This document shows, in pieces, positions 24,346-36,011 of a stretch of 64,000 nt of DNA. Under the pieces are notes generated by a model. That model was not told the origin of the DNA. It worked only from the letters and a program-made list of their open reading frames with translations, and did not search any database. Numbering within the stretch: position 1 is the stretch's first letter; every line of letters starts with the position of its first letter. Position numbers and translations under genes: made by a program. Source of the stretch: Oreohelix idahoensis (lineage: Eukaryota > Mollusca > Gastropoda > Stylommatophora > Oreohelicidae); the NCBI GenBank assembly GCA_024509875.1, contig JAMPIV010012156.1, positions 124,001 to 188,000 on the forward strand, in the 5' to 3' direction.

Positions 24346-25757
24346 ACTGGGACGTGCTACGATGTTTGTTCACAGAAACTGGGATTCTACAATATTTGTA
24401 GGCCTACACAGAAACTGGGTCATGCTATGATGTGTGTAGGCCTACATAGAAGCTGGGACATGCTACAATGTTTGTTGGCTTACACAGTAACTGGGACAGG
24501 CTATGATGTTTGAAGGCCTACACAGAAACTGGGACAAGCTATGATGTTTGTACACAGAAACTGGGACATGCTACGATGTTTGTACACAGAAACTGGACAT
24601 GCCACGATGTTTGTACACAGAAACTGGGACAAGCTATGATGTTTGTACACAGAAACTGGGACATGCTACAATGTTTGTACATAGAAACTGGGACAAGCTA
24701 TGATGTTTGTACATATAAACTGGGACAAGCTATGATGTTTGTACACAGAAACTGGGACATGCTACGATGTTTGTAGGCTTACACAGAAACTGGGACAGAC
24801 TATGATGTTTGTAGGCCTACAAAGAAATTGTGACACGCTATGATGTTTGTACACAGAAACTGGGTCCTGCTACAATGTTTGTACATGGAAGCTGGGACAT
24901 GCTATGATGTGTGTACACAGAAACTGGGACATGCTATGATGTTTGTACACAGAAACTGGGGCATGCTACATTGTTTGTTCACAGAGACTAGGACATGCTA
25001 TAATGTTTGTAGGCCTAAACATAAACTGGGACATGATGTTTGTACACAGAAACTGGGTCCTGCTACAATGTTTGTACATGGAAGCTGGGACATGCTATGA
25101 TGTTTGTAGGCTTACACAGAAACTGGGACAGACTATGATGTTTGTAGGCCTACAAAGAAATTGGGACACGCTATGATGTTTGTACACAGAAACTGGGTCC
25201 TGCTACAATGTTTGTACATGGAAGCTGGGACATGCTATGATGTGTGTACACAGAAACTGGGACATGCTATGATGTTTGTACACAGAAACTGGGGCATGCT
25301 ACATTGTTTGTTCACAGAGACTAGGACATGCTATAATGTTTGTAGGCCTAAACATAAACTGGGACATGATGTTTGTACACAGAAACTGGGTCCTGCTACA
25401 ATGTTTGTACATGGAAGCTGGGACATGCTATGATGTGTGTACACAGAAACTGGGACAAGCTACAATGTTTGTACACAGAAACTGGGGCATGCTACAATGT
25501 TTGTTCACAGAGACTAGGACATGCTATAATGTTTGTAGGCCTACACAGAAACTGGGACAGGCTTTGATGTTTGTAGTCCTACACATAAACTGGGACAGGC
25601 TATGATGTTTGTAGTCCTACACAGAAACTGGGACAGGCCATGATGCTTGTACACTGAAACTGGGACATGCTATGATGTTTGTAGGCCTACACAGAAACTG
25701 GGACAGGCTATGATGTTTGTACACAGAAACTGGGTCGTGCTACAATGTTTGTATATA
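24345..25757. repeat. Minisatellite, ~32-bp unit, about 40 copies, with larger duplication
   Basis: The unit is CAGAAACTGGGACATGCTAT followed by GATGTTTGTACA. Many copies are lengthened to ~38 bp by an extra GGCCTA, making the palindrome TAGGCCTA. A block of about 320 bp (near 24780-25100) is repeated almost exactly at about 25100-25430, so the array grew partly by duplicating multi-unit blocks. ORFs rich in ETGTCYDV and MFVHRNW are artefacts. Confidence 0.92.
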
Positions 25758-25759
25758 AA

Positions 25760-26222
25760 GGGGGTCAGAGTGTCTAAGAGGTAAGGCATCCGCCTAGAAT
25801 TCTAGAGATACCAGGTTTGATTCCCAGTTGAGGGGAAACTATTTTTCAGAACCAGTGGTCCTAATTATGTTATACTCCCCCTGGTCTCCTGGGTAGGGGG
25901 AATCGGGTGCCTAGTCTTCTCAGATAAGGGCAAAAAAAATAGGAGGTTCCGTGTGCAAGTTGCGTATGTTAAAAATCCTACAGCAGTTGGAAATCGTAAA
26001 GAGTAGAACTATCAGGCCACTGCCCTGGCAAAATTTAAAAATTAGGAACCTACCTACCACAAAAGTATTTATAGAATGTGTGATTCCTATATACACACAT
26101 TGGGATTCTCGCCGGTGCTACAAAGTTTGTGCAGTGTGCTGAGATCCTCCTTGTGTGATCTAAGGGAGGAGATCGGAGCACTGATGGAGTAGTCTGTGTG
26201 CAATGAAGATAGTCCTTAAAAC
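25760..26222 (+). mobile_element. tRNA-related SINE, family B, full-length
   Basis: The head has GTCAGAGTGTCTAAGAGG (A-box-like) and CAGGTTTGATTCCC (B-box-like). The body has CAGAACCAGTGGTCCTAATT, CTTCTCAGATAAGGGC, TTGGAAATCGTAAAGAGTAG and TGATCTAAGGGAGGAGATCG. The 3' end is GAAGATAGTCCTTAAAACC then AACCAACC. Other copies lie at 18290 (-), 37324 (+) and 54195 (+). Confidence 0.85.
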
Positions 26223-26239
26223 CAACCAACCAACTACTT

Positions 26240-26455
26240 CCATATATATGTCTTATGGAATGTTTTTTTCCAAATAGATAACTTACAGAATGTTACTTCC
26301 AAATAGATATCTTACAGAATGCTACTTCTGAATAGATATCTTACAGAATGCTACTTCCAGATATATGTTTTATGGAATGATACTTTCAAAAAAGTTGTTT
26401 TATTGAATGTTACTTCCAGATAGAAGTTTTATGGAGTCTTACTTCCAAATGATGC
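26240..26455. repeat. ~32-bp tandem repeat, about 6 copies
   Basis: Units share TTACAGAATGTTACTTCC and AAATAGATAT variants with 10-25% divergence. Confidence 0.7.
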
Positions 26456-26649
26456 ACGTCTGGTTACGTACAGAACATTGGCAACACATTTCCACGCCCA
26501 TAGTATATGTTATCCTCCCAACCCCACACCCTCCCCCTCCCTTTTTCCTTTTTTTAAATTATTTTTTATGAACAAGACCATTTTGACCTTTGTACTCCCT
26601 TACTATTGGCACCTGGGGTGATTTCCCCTCTTGCCTTCCCCCTTCTTAT

Positions 26650-26725
26650 TGTAAAGGTAGTCCCATATCAGATTCTACCATAGGGGAGTGGAGTGTTTGA
26701 GACTTACTGTCTCAGTTTTAGGTGG
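26650..26725 (-). mobile_element. tRNA-derived SINE, family A, 3' end only
   Basis: GTAGTCCCATATCAGATTC and ACCATAGGGGAGTGGAGTG, then GAGACTTACTGT, match inverted family A 3' sequence at 8436 and 32200. Confidence 0.6.
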
Positions 26726-26867
26726 TATCCAGCTGCCTTTTGCACATCTCACTAACTTCCTGATATCTTTATTTCCTCTTCTGTATCTGCTGCAACATCT
26801 CATCTCACATGCCATGATCTTTCTGTCTTGTTTCCATTAGTGACCATGTTTGGCATTTGTAGGAAAG

Positions 26868-27245
26868 AGTTGGTTTAAATATGGTTGCTGTTTTATCAGT
26901 CATTGGGCAATGACAACAACTCACAAATGCCAGCTCCAACCCTCAGAAATGAGATATCCAAGGAAGGTGATTGAAGTAACAAGAAGAGACATGGTCCACA
27001 ACCAGATGATACATCATGGCCTCAAAACCAAGTCCCTGCAGACCCAAGTGGAAAAGTCCCAATTTCAATGGTTTTGGCATGTCTTCAGAATAGGAGAAGA
27101 TCGGATACCAAGATCCAGACCTCTATGATGACACAGAGTTCACTGGGAGGACAACATTAGACTGTCTCTGAAGGATCAAGGACTAGGTTGGAACCAGGCC
27201 AGAAGAAAGACAGCAGCTTCAGGGATGAATAAATGAGGAAATAAT
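26868..27245 (+). mobile_element. LINE-A (RTE-like) 3' fragment
   Basis: It encodes AMTTTHKCQLQPSEMRYPRK and EVTRRDMVHNQMIHHGLK, colinear with the C-terminal domain of the 58.3-61.5 kb element (AMTTTHKSQIQTSEMRYLRK). DNA similarity continues through AGGACAACATTAGAC and GGAACCAGGCCAG to about 27220. It is 5'-truncated and frameshifted near 27110. Confidence 0.8.
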
Positions 27246-29185
27246 AGGAAATATATGAAGTTCATGAATCATTAATAAATACAGAAATAAGAAAAAGTAT
27301 AGGTAGTCAAATAAATAGAACGAAAGATAAAAGAAGGAAAGGAAGAGCACACCAGACAATGGAAAAGAATGAGAAGTACTATGTGCTCTAGAGATTCAAA
27401 CTAGGTCCATCCAGATGATGCTATCACTGCACTACAATGTTATTTCTAATTTTTTGGGCATGCTTGTGACGGTGCCTAATATTATTACTTCCCTTGAGTT
27501 AAGGGATATAACCGCGACACTTTCTTTACTTGGAGTACTTCTGTGGATGACTGGTTATACACCAGAGTTGTTACTTCCAGAAGTGAAGGAACAACCCACG
27601 TAGTAAGAAGTACTCGTAAAAGCTTAGAGTTGGTAGTACCATTATTGAAGGTTTGATTTTCTACAGCAATTCCAACAAAGTCAAGGAAAATTTTAAAAGC
27701 AGAATATTAGGTGAGTCCCAATATTTAAATGAAATTTGCTTTATTTATTTGATTTTTATGCTGGCAAATAAACATCTCCAGCACATTTCTGGTGGGGGAA
27801 ACACTGCCAGCTTTAGCCTCGATTACAAAAGGCTTATTACTTATAGAAGTCATGTTAAGGCATGTCTAAATGCTGTGGAAACCTATCGAAATAAAATATT
27901 GATTCGAAGCTTTGGAAACAAATTTCGAGACTCACTTGTTGTGGATAAAACCACAATATAAAACGTGGCAGGGGTCAGCGCTGGTTCGCTGGTAGGTAGT
28001 AGGTGTCTGGACGGTTATGCACTTGTCACAACGTAGGAGTCAAAGGCTTTTGTTCTCACAATAGGGGATGCGCCAGGTTGCTCCACACCTCAAGTGAGTA
28101 CGCCTTATGTAGGTTTGACTCTGGTCACTGAGATAACTGTCCCAGGCTCTGACTGGTTACTATGAAGCATCAGTCTATATACTAGTCCGGTGCTATGGCT
28201 TGCCAGATGTAATTATTTCTAATTGGAGTAGAGACCGGAAACCTTCTTATGATTGGTCTTGGGGCCTAGCTGACTGTTAAAATAATCTTTAACCTAACTA
28301 CGAAACCTCTAGTCTAAAATTATTGTTACTAAGTAAGTATGACCAACCATTGTTCTAGGTTCTCTCTATTCTAAATGTCTTCCGGCCAAACTTGTATGGA
28401 GGCCACACAAGGTTTGATGACATCATGGGTTCGTGTGTGCCATGACTGATGATGTCATTGGTTTTTTTTTACTAGTGTTTATTTTTACTAACTAGTCATT
28501 CTTAAGTACTTTACTATAATTCTAATAGTTGTAGTGACATAGTAGGCCATACAGTCACATGCTAAACAAATGACACATAATGTTACTTCTAATTTTTTAA
28601 TTTGTAAATAGTAAACAAGCATCTTACATAAAGCTACTCCAAATTTTTTTTTAATTGGTTTTTTTTTTCGGGGGGGGGGGGGTGTTTAATGGTAAACAAA
28701 TGTCTAACAGAATGTCGAAGAAAAAATACCTTAACACATTAACTACCGAATTCAAAAACACACTGTGGCCGAATTAAATTTTGTTTCCCGTTTTTATCCT
28801 CTACGTGTTTGCACAAAGTAAGCGGTAGTTTTTGTAATTGTTTACAGATTTTTATGAATTAACCATGCTTTGGTAATTTGTTTTCCGGTAGCAACTTAAA
28901 ATTTCGAACTAGATCAGAAAGTGTTTCAGTACATTTTTCATTCGTTTTATTACTAAAATTAGATCGACGCTCTGAGCGGCTTGCGGTCCAAATGATAGGA
29001 TTTCAAAAGCCGGTCGCACCGGCTTGCGATAGTTAATGTGTTAAAGTTAAAAGGCAAAAATCTGACACACATTTTTTGAGACAACATACACTTTAGCCAG
29101 CAGGATTGAGTACAGAAATTAAAACAAACAGCTCAGGCAGTAGAAAGAGTAAGTAAAACATGTTTAAAAAGTATAAAGAAGTGGT
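27246..29185. other. No supported gene; one unexplained 102-codon ORF
   Basis: The ORF at 27653-27961 (+) ends in a segment with a more protein-like composition (SGGGNTASFSLDYKRL and LIRSFGNKFRDSLV), which could be a pseudogene piece. I cannot name it, and no splice sites clearly bracket it. A G run of about 12 lies near 28671-28682. The rest is unrecognised AT-rich DNA. Confidence 0.4.
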
Positions 29186-29191
29186 AAAAAT

Positions 29192-29340
29192 ACTTACTTA
29201 GTTGTTCCTCTTCTACCTTTTGGTGTAGAGGTTTGCCAGAGAGAATGTCATGCTATCCTATCGGCTGTCTTCTGGCTGTCTTCCTTTTGACCTGGTTCAG
29301 GTCCAGTCCTCGGTCTTTCAGAGATTATGTGATACTAGAC
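29192..29340 (-). mobile_element. LINE-A (RTE-like) 3' terminus, ~150 bp
   Basis: The + strand reads ACTTACTTAGTTGTTCCTCT, then CTACACC-like sequence inverted, then CCTCGGTCTTTCAGAGATT. This is the reverse complement of 61340-61470 of the full-length element, including the ACTAAGTAAGT tail. A severely 5'-truncated insertion. Confidence 0.8.
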
Positions 29341-29417
29341 ATAACTCGTCAATAATGACAGAAGTAAATAAAAAACTGTAATATATTTTTAAAATATTTT
29401 TTAATTCAATATAAAAG

Positions 29418-30285
29418 TTATTTGATGACAACATGTTTTTTGAAAGTGCGTGGATTTGTTTCAAAGAATGTTCCCTGATAAAAAGTGTTTTTAACAAAAA
29501 CTTTCAAGTTTTCATGATTTGTTCCTCGGGTGAGGGCGACATAGAGCTGGCCGTGTCTGAAAACAGGTTCAGGAAGGAAAACTCCTACATGATCAAAAGA
29601 TTGTCCTTGCGCCTTATTGATCGTCATTGCAAATGCTAAAATCACTGGGAATTGACGATGTCACATCCTAAATGGCAAACCGCTCGCTCGGTTCTAAGTC
29701 AATGCGAGGAACTAAGACTCGTTCTCCCTTATTACTGCCAGTGATAATTTCTGCATCAATGGAATTCCGGTGAAGACTTTTATGACCAAACGCGTGCCAT
29801 TCAATAGTCCGTTTTTTGCATTCAAATTTCATAATAGCATGATACATGCAGCAACCTTTAATTTCAGCAAATGCGGGGTGGCATTCCTGATGGGCACTGC
29901 TCATTAAGGAACTCGGTTGGGAAATCAACTGCGTCATTGGGATCATCGGAAATCATGGTATCTGTGCTCCAATAAACCGATTCATTTCCAGCGAGTAGCT
30001 CCAACAAAGTCTGCAATACTTTAAATTAAAATTTTGTCTTGAAGAAACAATCAAAAACTTACATTTTAAGGTTATTTTTAACAAAATGATGAGTTAAATC
30101 CGTTTCCGGAATGAAACTGGGTTCTACAATCAAAAACTTACATTTTATTCATATATCACTGTCACTCACTTTGTTTTGCACAATTCACCGACTTTTCTTT
30201 GTTGAGTGTTACTATTTTCGGGAGAGTACATATAAGGGAAACAATACAATTAATGTCTGACTTTCAACCACAGTTGCATCTCTTA
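29418..30285 (-). mobile_element. Decayed Helitron helicase fragment with 5' sequence
   Basis: Minus-strand pieces match the C-terminal part of Helitron/PIF1-type helicases: DDPNDAVDFPTEFLNEQ-like, ITGSNKGERVLVPRIDL, then AFAMTINKAQGQSFDHVGVF and FRHGQLYVALTRG. The reading frame is broken by stops and frameshifts near 29650-29670 and 29880-29945. At about 30187-30282 lies a ~95-bp block (TGTTACTATTTTCGGGAGAG and onward) shared with the 342-bp Helitron at 4325-4666. The Rep/HUH domain is missing, so the copy is internally deleted and inactive. Confidence 0.75.
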
Positions 30286-30457
30286 GATGTGGCCAACGTA
30301 CAAACGGTGAGAATTATGGAGTTTGATTTTCCCCCCAGTGAACTCTGGGTCATCCTGGAGGAATGATTAAAATGATTGTAAAAAAATCTTTATGGAATAG
30401 AAGGTTACGTAAAAAACACAAAATCTTAAAACATTTTTATCTGTTTTATATTTTCAG

Positions 30458-32113
30458 AATTGTAAGACAGGACCAACTGGTGACACAGTCAAAAGCACAT
30501 CCAATGGAGACACATCTGGGGAAGACACAAAATTCTGTAACGGGGCTGCAGGAGGGAAAAAGAGAAAGAGGGGGAAGCAGCCTACACCTGCAGCTAAAAT
30601 GACCACAGTGACAACTGTTGTAACCACTAGCACCACAGTCAAACTGGAGCCCATTGGCATTATAATCCCACAGACACTTGACAAGTCTAATGAGGAGGGT
30701 GACAAAGTTCTACAGATACCAAATATGAACTCCCCTCTCTTTAAAGACATTCCATCTAAAAAAGCAGAGTCGTCATCTGATTCCTCATCATCATCAGGAG
30801 GAAGTTCCTCCTCTAATGACTCCTCTTCCTCAGATGATAACTCTGATGATGAGGAAGAGGTGAAGAAAGATGAAAATGCCATCAACAGTATTCAGAATCC
30901 AGAATCATTGCAGGAGCTACCTAAACCCAGAATACCAATCAAGCTGACCATTTCAAACTTGAGGAAACCTTCAGCTAAGGTCATCTCTACAGCAACAAGG
31001 GTGTTAACTGACATTTACTCTTCAGACTCTGAAACAGATATGGATGATATATATATTGGCATGGCACTCAAAGTTCATACAAATCCTCCATTGCATGGAG
31101 ACATAAATGACAGTCCACAAGATTCTCACATCATTGCTAATTCTGATCAAATTGATGTCCAAAATGAGTCTCTTCTGAGTTCTAAGGGTACTGGTGGTTC
31201 AAATTTGAGACTCATCGGAAATGGTCAATTTCCGGATAACTCCGGGTTGACACATATTGACAGTTGTTTTGGTGATATAAAACAGACTTGTAATGATATT
31301 GACTTGCTTAATGACTCAGTGTTTAACTTTACAAAGCTGGATAATTATAACATTAACTTTCAGACAGTAAAAAGTCTGGAACCATCCACACCAGAGAATG
31401 ATAATTTTAGTAAGGGCATACCTTGGATTGGTGGCCCTGCAGTCAAAGCAACCAAAGATTTGTTAGATACATTAAAGTGTGGAGATACAGAATCTGAACT
31501 GGACATTAAAAAGCACATTTATGTTGGATTTGTAAGCAGTGATAGTGAAAAGCCATCTCTGCCCTTGCCTAATTCAAAAGAATATCTGTCTTTTGAGGAT
31601 AAATGTATTAAACCAAAAAAAATGGACTCTGTATCACTGCGAGACAGCTGTGATGCCAAATATTGTCCAGATGGCTTTATTCTGGCCCCAACTCTCCGCA
31701 GATCTCCACAGCATCTCAAAGCCAGCTTGAGTATCCCACAGAATGTTTTAAACTCAGGTCAGAATTTAGATGGGAGAAATAATAGCATTTTAGAGACAGA
31801 ACCTTCCTCAGGGACTAACAATGTCTGTGAAAAGGAGAAACTCAAAACCTCGGAAGATGATACCAAACAAATTCCACCTGATAGCAATAAACCCAGTTTG
31901 CTAGATGACTGTAAACTAAATTTGTCCAGGCATAACAAAAGTTTACCAAAAGATGAAATATATGACCAAATATCAGAAAAGAAAACATCAGATAAACTAT
32001 TCCAAGTGGACAAAAATGATATTTCTGGAATCAAAGATAAAAATCTGAACACATGTATCAGTGATTCCAATGATAAGAATTGTGAAAAGCAAGATCAAAG
32101 CTGTACAAAAAAG
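30458..32113 (+). CDS. Internal exon of a large, probably nuclear host protein (552 codons)
   Basis: I do not recognise the gene. The exon is bracketed by an acceptor with a pyrimidine-rich tract ending TTTTATATTTTCAG (30444-30457) and a donor AAG|GTAATC (32113/32114). Both junctions are phase 0. It begins NCKTGPTGDT, has a basic nuclear-localisation-like KKRKRGK (residues ~34-40), a Thr/Val stretch TTVTTVVTTSTT, then a Ser-rich and acidic tract (residues ~85-115). The rest is a long, mostly polar, probably disordered segment with scattered Ser/Asp acidic patches (SSDSETDMDD). The open frame continues past the donor to 32284, but those codons run into a family A SINE, so I end the exon at the donor. 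A chromatin or transcription regulator is plausible from composition only. Confidence 0.8.
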
Positions 32114-32199
32114 GTAATCTTGGGCTACAAACTGACTATGATTTCATCTTCTAAAGTTATTCACTACGGACTCCAGAACATTAGCAACAAATATAACGG

Positions 32200-32450
32200 T
32201 GGAACCATAACATATACTGCTGTAGGGGAGTTAAATGTTAGAGACTTCACTATACTAGGTCTCAGCTTTTATGAGGAGGGGTGACCGGTTCCCTTCCTCA
32301 CTGCATTTGCTTTTATTAACTCAAGAGCAGGTTGGGTACCCATTTAAAGCTGGGTAGACTGGAGTGTTATGCTTTAAGTTCTGAATGCAGTAACTCCCCC
32401 CCCCCAAAAAAAAAAGCAGTCTCTAACCACTCTGCCAATTGGCACTCAGA
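32200..32450 (-). mobile_element. tRNA-derived SINE, family A, full-length
   Basis: The + strand reads ACTGCTGTAGGGGAGTTAAA, then TTAACTCAAGAGCAGG and GGGTACCCATTTAAAGCTGG, then CTCTAACCACTCTGCCAATTG. This is the exact inverted order of tail, body and tRNA-like head seen at 1480-1722. A C10/A11 run at about 32394-32415 sits inside. It lies in the intron just after the host exon. Confidence 0.85.
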
Positions 32451-32487
32451 ATATAAATGTTTAATATTTCATTATCGCCCTGCGTAG

Positions 32488-32632
32488 TTCCCAGGGGTCT
32501 CCTCTCCCAGGGGTCTCCTCTCCCAGGGGTCTCCTCTCCCAGGGGTCTCCTCTCCCAGGGGTCTCCTCTCCTAGGGGTCTCCTCTCCCAGGGGTCTCCTC
32601 TCCTAGGGGTCTCCTCTCCCAGGGGTCTCAGA
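32488..32632. repeat. 16-bp tandem repeat, about 9 copies
   Basis: Unit CAGGGGTCTCCTCTCC, with two copies carrying T for C at one position. Nearly perfect, so probably variable in length between individuals. Confidence 0.92.
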
Positions 32633-33784
32633 GGAGACAGAAAGATTAGAACTACTGCTACCTCAGGAATGCCATAAGAGACTGTGCATGGTGCTAGCAA
32701 CCTCACCATGTTAAAAAAATAGCTACAGAAACCACCACATGCTTAAGGACATGAATGTTTTGATGCAGGCTTCTTGCAAGAAGACCAGTTGGAGGCCCAG
32801 TGCTTTATAGGGGCTGCAGGAATGGAAATGATGATTTCAACATCAGCCATTATTTATATCTTAACTTTCATTGCTTTGCTCCCATCCTTTTCTTCCATGT
32901 GTGTTTGCTTCTAGGAGGTTTGTTTTTATGTTGCAAGATAGCATGAGATGTGCTTAATCATGCATCAGTCACCTTGTTGTGGTTAGGACACAAATGAAGA
33001 AATCCACTATTAGCATTACATTGACTCCTTATTTTGGGATTCCCTAGGTAGAATAAATAGAGGAAGATCTGCAGAACACATGGAGGGATGTAAAGATGAA
33101 AATAGAAGCTGAAGACATTAAATTGATTTAAGGGAAAGACTAGGTGAGAAAGACAAAATGATCTGGTTGAGGACTGCTATTCCACAGGAAACAAGAATGC
33201 AAAGACATGAAGTATTCCACCTCCCCCTCAGTGACACAATCTGTTTGGTCCACAGTTGCTTATTCAGCCATCTGCCACCTGGGTGGTGTGTGCCTGCTAG
33301 GAGGACAGACTGCTCCACAGGAAAGCCAGAATTGTAAGAAAACCAGGGACAGCTAAAAACAGTAATGAGGATGTACCCACCCCCCGAGACAGTCACTTAA
33401 CGATCTACCAAATCATGCACTGAGATCTACCAGTAGATGCGATTGACTGGTTCCCGACCCCTGTTGTAGAATGGATAGAAAAATGTATATATTATAGTAA
33501 GGATAAATAAAGGAAAAATACAAGTGTTAGAGATCCAGTTTCATAACTATTACCAAGTGTACTAAAACAAATATATATTTTCCGTACATTATTTTGCATA
33601 GAATAAAAGTGGGTGGCCAGTTATCATTGATCAGTAATTCATCATATCATTCTCATACACACACAAATATGTCATAAATTTGTTTTCCTTTAATTTTCTT
33701 TTTTTTTTCATTCATAATGAGGGACCAGTCTAGTTTCATCTTCTTGGTTTAACCCTTACAAGAACTAATGAAGCAAGTAAACAT
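32633..33784. other. Intron sequence, nothing recognised
   Basis: Intronic DNA of the host gene with no complete element identified. Confidence 0.6.
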
Positions 33785-34880
33785 CTTCTTCTTCAAGTCC
33801 CATGTTTAGGGGTGTAGGAGATCATGTCTCTCCACAACTTCCTGTATCCAGTACAATTATCAATTCTGTTGTTTACTTCTTTCCATGCCTCGATGTCAAA
33901 CTGTCTAGTATTTGCTCTCTTTGTTTTCCCCTGTCTCTTTTTCCTTCAATCTTACCTGTTGTTACGATATATTCCAGCTTTCCTCTTCTCATAATGTGCC
34001 CAAAAAAAGTGGATTGCTTCTTTATAACTTGTGAAATAAGTTTTCTTTGCACATTGGCCTCCTTCAGGACATCCTCATTACTCTTTTTGACTGTCCATGG
34101 TATTTTCAGCATTCTTCCGTAAAACTACATCTCTGTGGCCTCTAGTGCCTTCCTAATTTGCTTACTAACTGTCCATGACTTACTCCTATATGTCAGAATT
34201 GGTTCTATATAACACTGAAGAACTCTCTTTCTTACTTCCAATGATAAAGAATTGTTGCATAAAATACTCTTCATTCTGTAGAATGCTGTTTTTGCCTGAG
34301 CTATTCTGTTCTTCAATTCTGAGATGCATCTTCCATCCACTGTTATTAATGTGCCCAGGTATTTGAATCTATTGACCGGGACCCAAAGATGCAGCAATAG
34401 AGAACGCAGTCAGCGACTCATAGCTTGACTGCCTGCGTCAGGACCAGCGAATCAGAGCTGATCAAGACCGCACTCCACCTCCACGTGGTGGTCCTGGAAA
34501 CAGTCTGCAGCAGTGCAGTCTGGCTGAGCGAGTGTGGATCGAAATGGGACGGCAAACCCGGTCCTAAAAAATGCTGTGCAGAAGTCGGATGTGTCGACCG
34601 AAAGGTGCAGATATCACAGCTTAGGCGTAAACAGACACAACGCAACCACCGTCCTTTTCAGGGCGAACGAAGAAGAAGAAGAAGAAGAATCTATTGACCT
34701 GTTTTAAAACTGTTCCATTTACTTTGATAGTACAATCTGGGGAAGTCATTTTCTTTGAGACAACCATTACTTCTGTCTTTTTTGCTATTATGGCTGAGGC
34801 CTTTATTTTCACTTTCTGTCACAATTGTATCAACCATTTCCTGCAGCTCCTTTTCACTTTTTGCTATTTAGACTGTATTA
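33785..34880 (-). mobile_element. LINE-C reverse-transcriptase C-terminal half, split by a SINE
   Basis: Minus-strand ORFs read in order KKTEVMVVSKKM (34700-34810), FKYLGTLITVDGRCISELKN (34125-34390), then SKSWTVSKQIRKALEATEM, KIPWTVKKSNEDVLK and TFFGHIMRRGKLEYIVTTGK. FKYLG..I and GHIMRR are hallmarks of the thumb and C-terminal region of RTE/L1-related LINE proteins. The 3' end (left) has a GAAGAAGAAGATG tail at about 33786-33798. The copy is 5'-truncated, frameshifted, and interrupted at 34378-34686 by SINE-D. Confidence 0.78.
34378..34686 (+). mobile_element. SINE family D, 13-bp target duplication
   Basis: Starts GGGACCCAAAGATGCAGC and ends CCTTTTCAGGGCGAACGAAG with a (GAA)n tail. A perfect 13-bp duplication GAATCTATTGACC lies at 34365-34377 and 34687-34699. 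The insertion splits LINE-C inside its FKYLG motif, so it is younger than that LINE. Other copies lie at 40203 (+) and 55713 (-). Confidence 0.88.
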
Positions 34881-34975
34881 TCAAACATTAATATGGATTG
34901 GACGTTAGCACTGAGAAAACAAAACATTAATGTGGATTCGATGTTGGCACTGAGAAAACAAAACAAGTATAACAA

Positions 34976-35450
34976 TTGATGATTAGTTATTATCCTTCAG
35001 CTTCACGAGAAGCATATGCCTCAACACATTCATGCCAAGTCCTCATGTCTGCTCAAGTTCAACAATTGATGTTTAGTTATTATCCTTCAGCTTCACGAGG
35101 AGCATATGCCTCAACACATTCATGCCAAGTCCTCATGTCTGCTCAAGTTCAACAATTGATGTTTAGTTATTACCCTTCAGCTTCACGAGGAGCATATGCC
35201 TCAACACATTCATGCCAAGTCCTCATGTCTGCTCAAGTTCAACAATTGATGTTTAGTTATTATCCTTCAGCTTCACGAGGAGCATATGCCTCAACACATT
35301 CATGCCAAGTCCTCATGTCTGCTCAAGTTCAACAATTGATGTTTAGTTATTACCCTTCAGCTTCACGGGGAGCATATGCCTCAACACATTCATGCCAAGT
35401 TATCACGTCTGCTCAAGTTCTCACGTCTGCTCAAGTCCTCACGTCTGCTC
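34976..35450. repeat. 90-bp tandem repeat, about 5 copies
   Basis: AACAATTGAT recurs at 35061, 35151, 35241 and 35331, an exact 90-bp period. Because 90 is divisible by three, the array produces a long artefactual ORF. Copies differ at only a few sites. At the right the array decays into a short repeat TCACGTCTGCTCAAGT and then continues into LINE tail sequence. Confidence 0.93.
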
Positions 35451-35670
35451 AAGTTCTCCCATATCTTCTTTATCCCTTTAATTTTTGTCTCCAGTTTTCT
35501 TTTCCATGTGCTTTTTTGTCTGCCTCTTACCCTGCATATTCTAGACTGCTTACTAATGTTATCAGCAGGTTTCCTCATTGTGTGTCTATCCATTACCAGC
35601 TTCTTCTTCTCAGAATGTTTTACTGTTGTCTTTTACTTGGTTTCTTACACTGTCTTCTAAAATTACTTCA
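35451..35670 (-). mobile_element. LINE C-terminal tail fragment
   Basis: The minus strand reads VRGRQKSTWKRKLETKIKGI, a basic LINE C-terminal tail, and DRHTMRKPADNISK just upstream. Its continuation to the left is the unit that became the 90-bp array. Confidence 0.65.
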
Positions 35671-35965
35671 GATATATTTGTAAGGAGAAGAGCTACACTG
35701 AAATGCTATTTTCGTACATAAATGCAGGATTTCAAAATAAAAAAATGCCTTAATCTACAGCAATCATAGTTATGCATAGTAAAGCCTTGGATTATATAAT
35801 GTTATTTGTTGCCATGGAAACTGGCCATACTGGGTTTAATGCTGTATTTCAATCCACTCAGGTTTTTATTTCTTTATTTTTAATTATAAATATCAAATTT
35901 GAATAGGAAGCTCATTGTTAAAGCTGTTTACAGAATAGATTTCTGATAACTTTAATAGATCCCAA

Positions 35966-36011
35966 CCTCTACATCTCAGGGTAGAAGAGGAACGACTAAG
36001 TAAGTAATAAG
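35966..36011 (+). mobile_element. 46-bp LINE-A stub with 14-bp target duplication
   Basis: Contains only CCTCTACATCTCAGGGTAGA, AGAGGAACGACTAAGTAAGT and a short tail, matching the last ~46 bases of the 58.3-61.5 kb RTE-like element. The flanks carry TTTAATAGATCCCA at 35951-35964 and 36012-36025. This is an extremely short but complete reverse-transcription insertion. Confidence 0.85.

Noticed and set aside
24345..25757. Regular ~32-bp repeats that could suggest a CRISPR array
   Set aside because: The whole unit repeats with no unique spacers, the genome is animal, and no cas genes are present. It is a minisatellite.
32114..32284. Extension of the host exon ORF to 32284
   Set aside because: A good donor AAG|GTAATC lies at 32113/32114, and the extra codons from about 32200 are a family A SINE in antisense.
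34976..35683. 235-codon + strand ORF with near-identical 30-residue repeats
   Set aside because: It follows only from a 90-bp tandem repeat whose length is a multiple of three; the sequence is a LINE tail read on the wrong strand.
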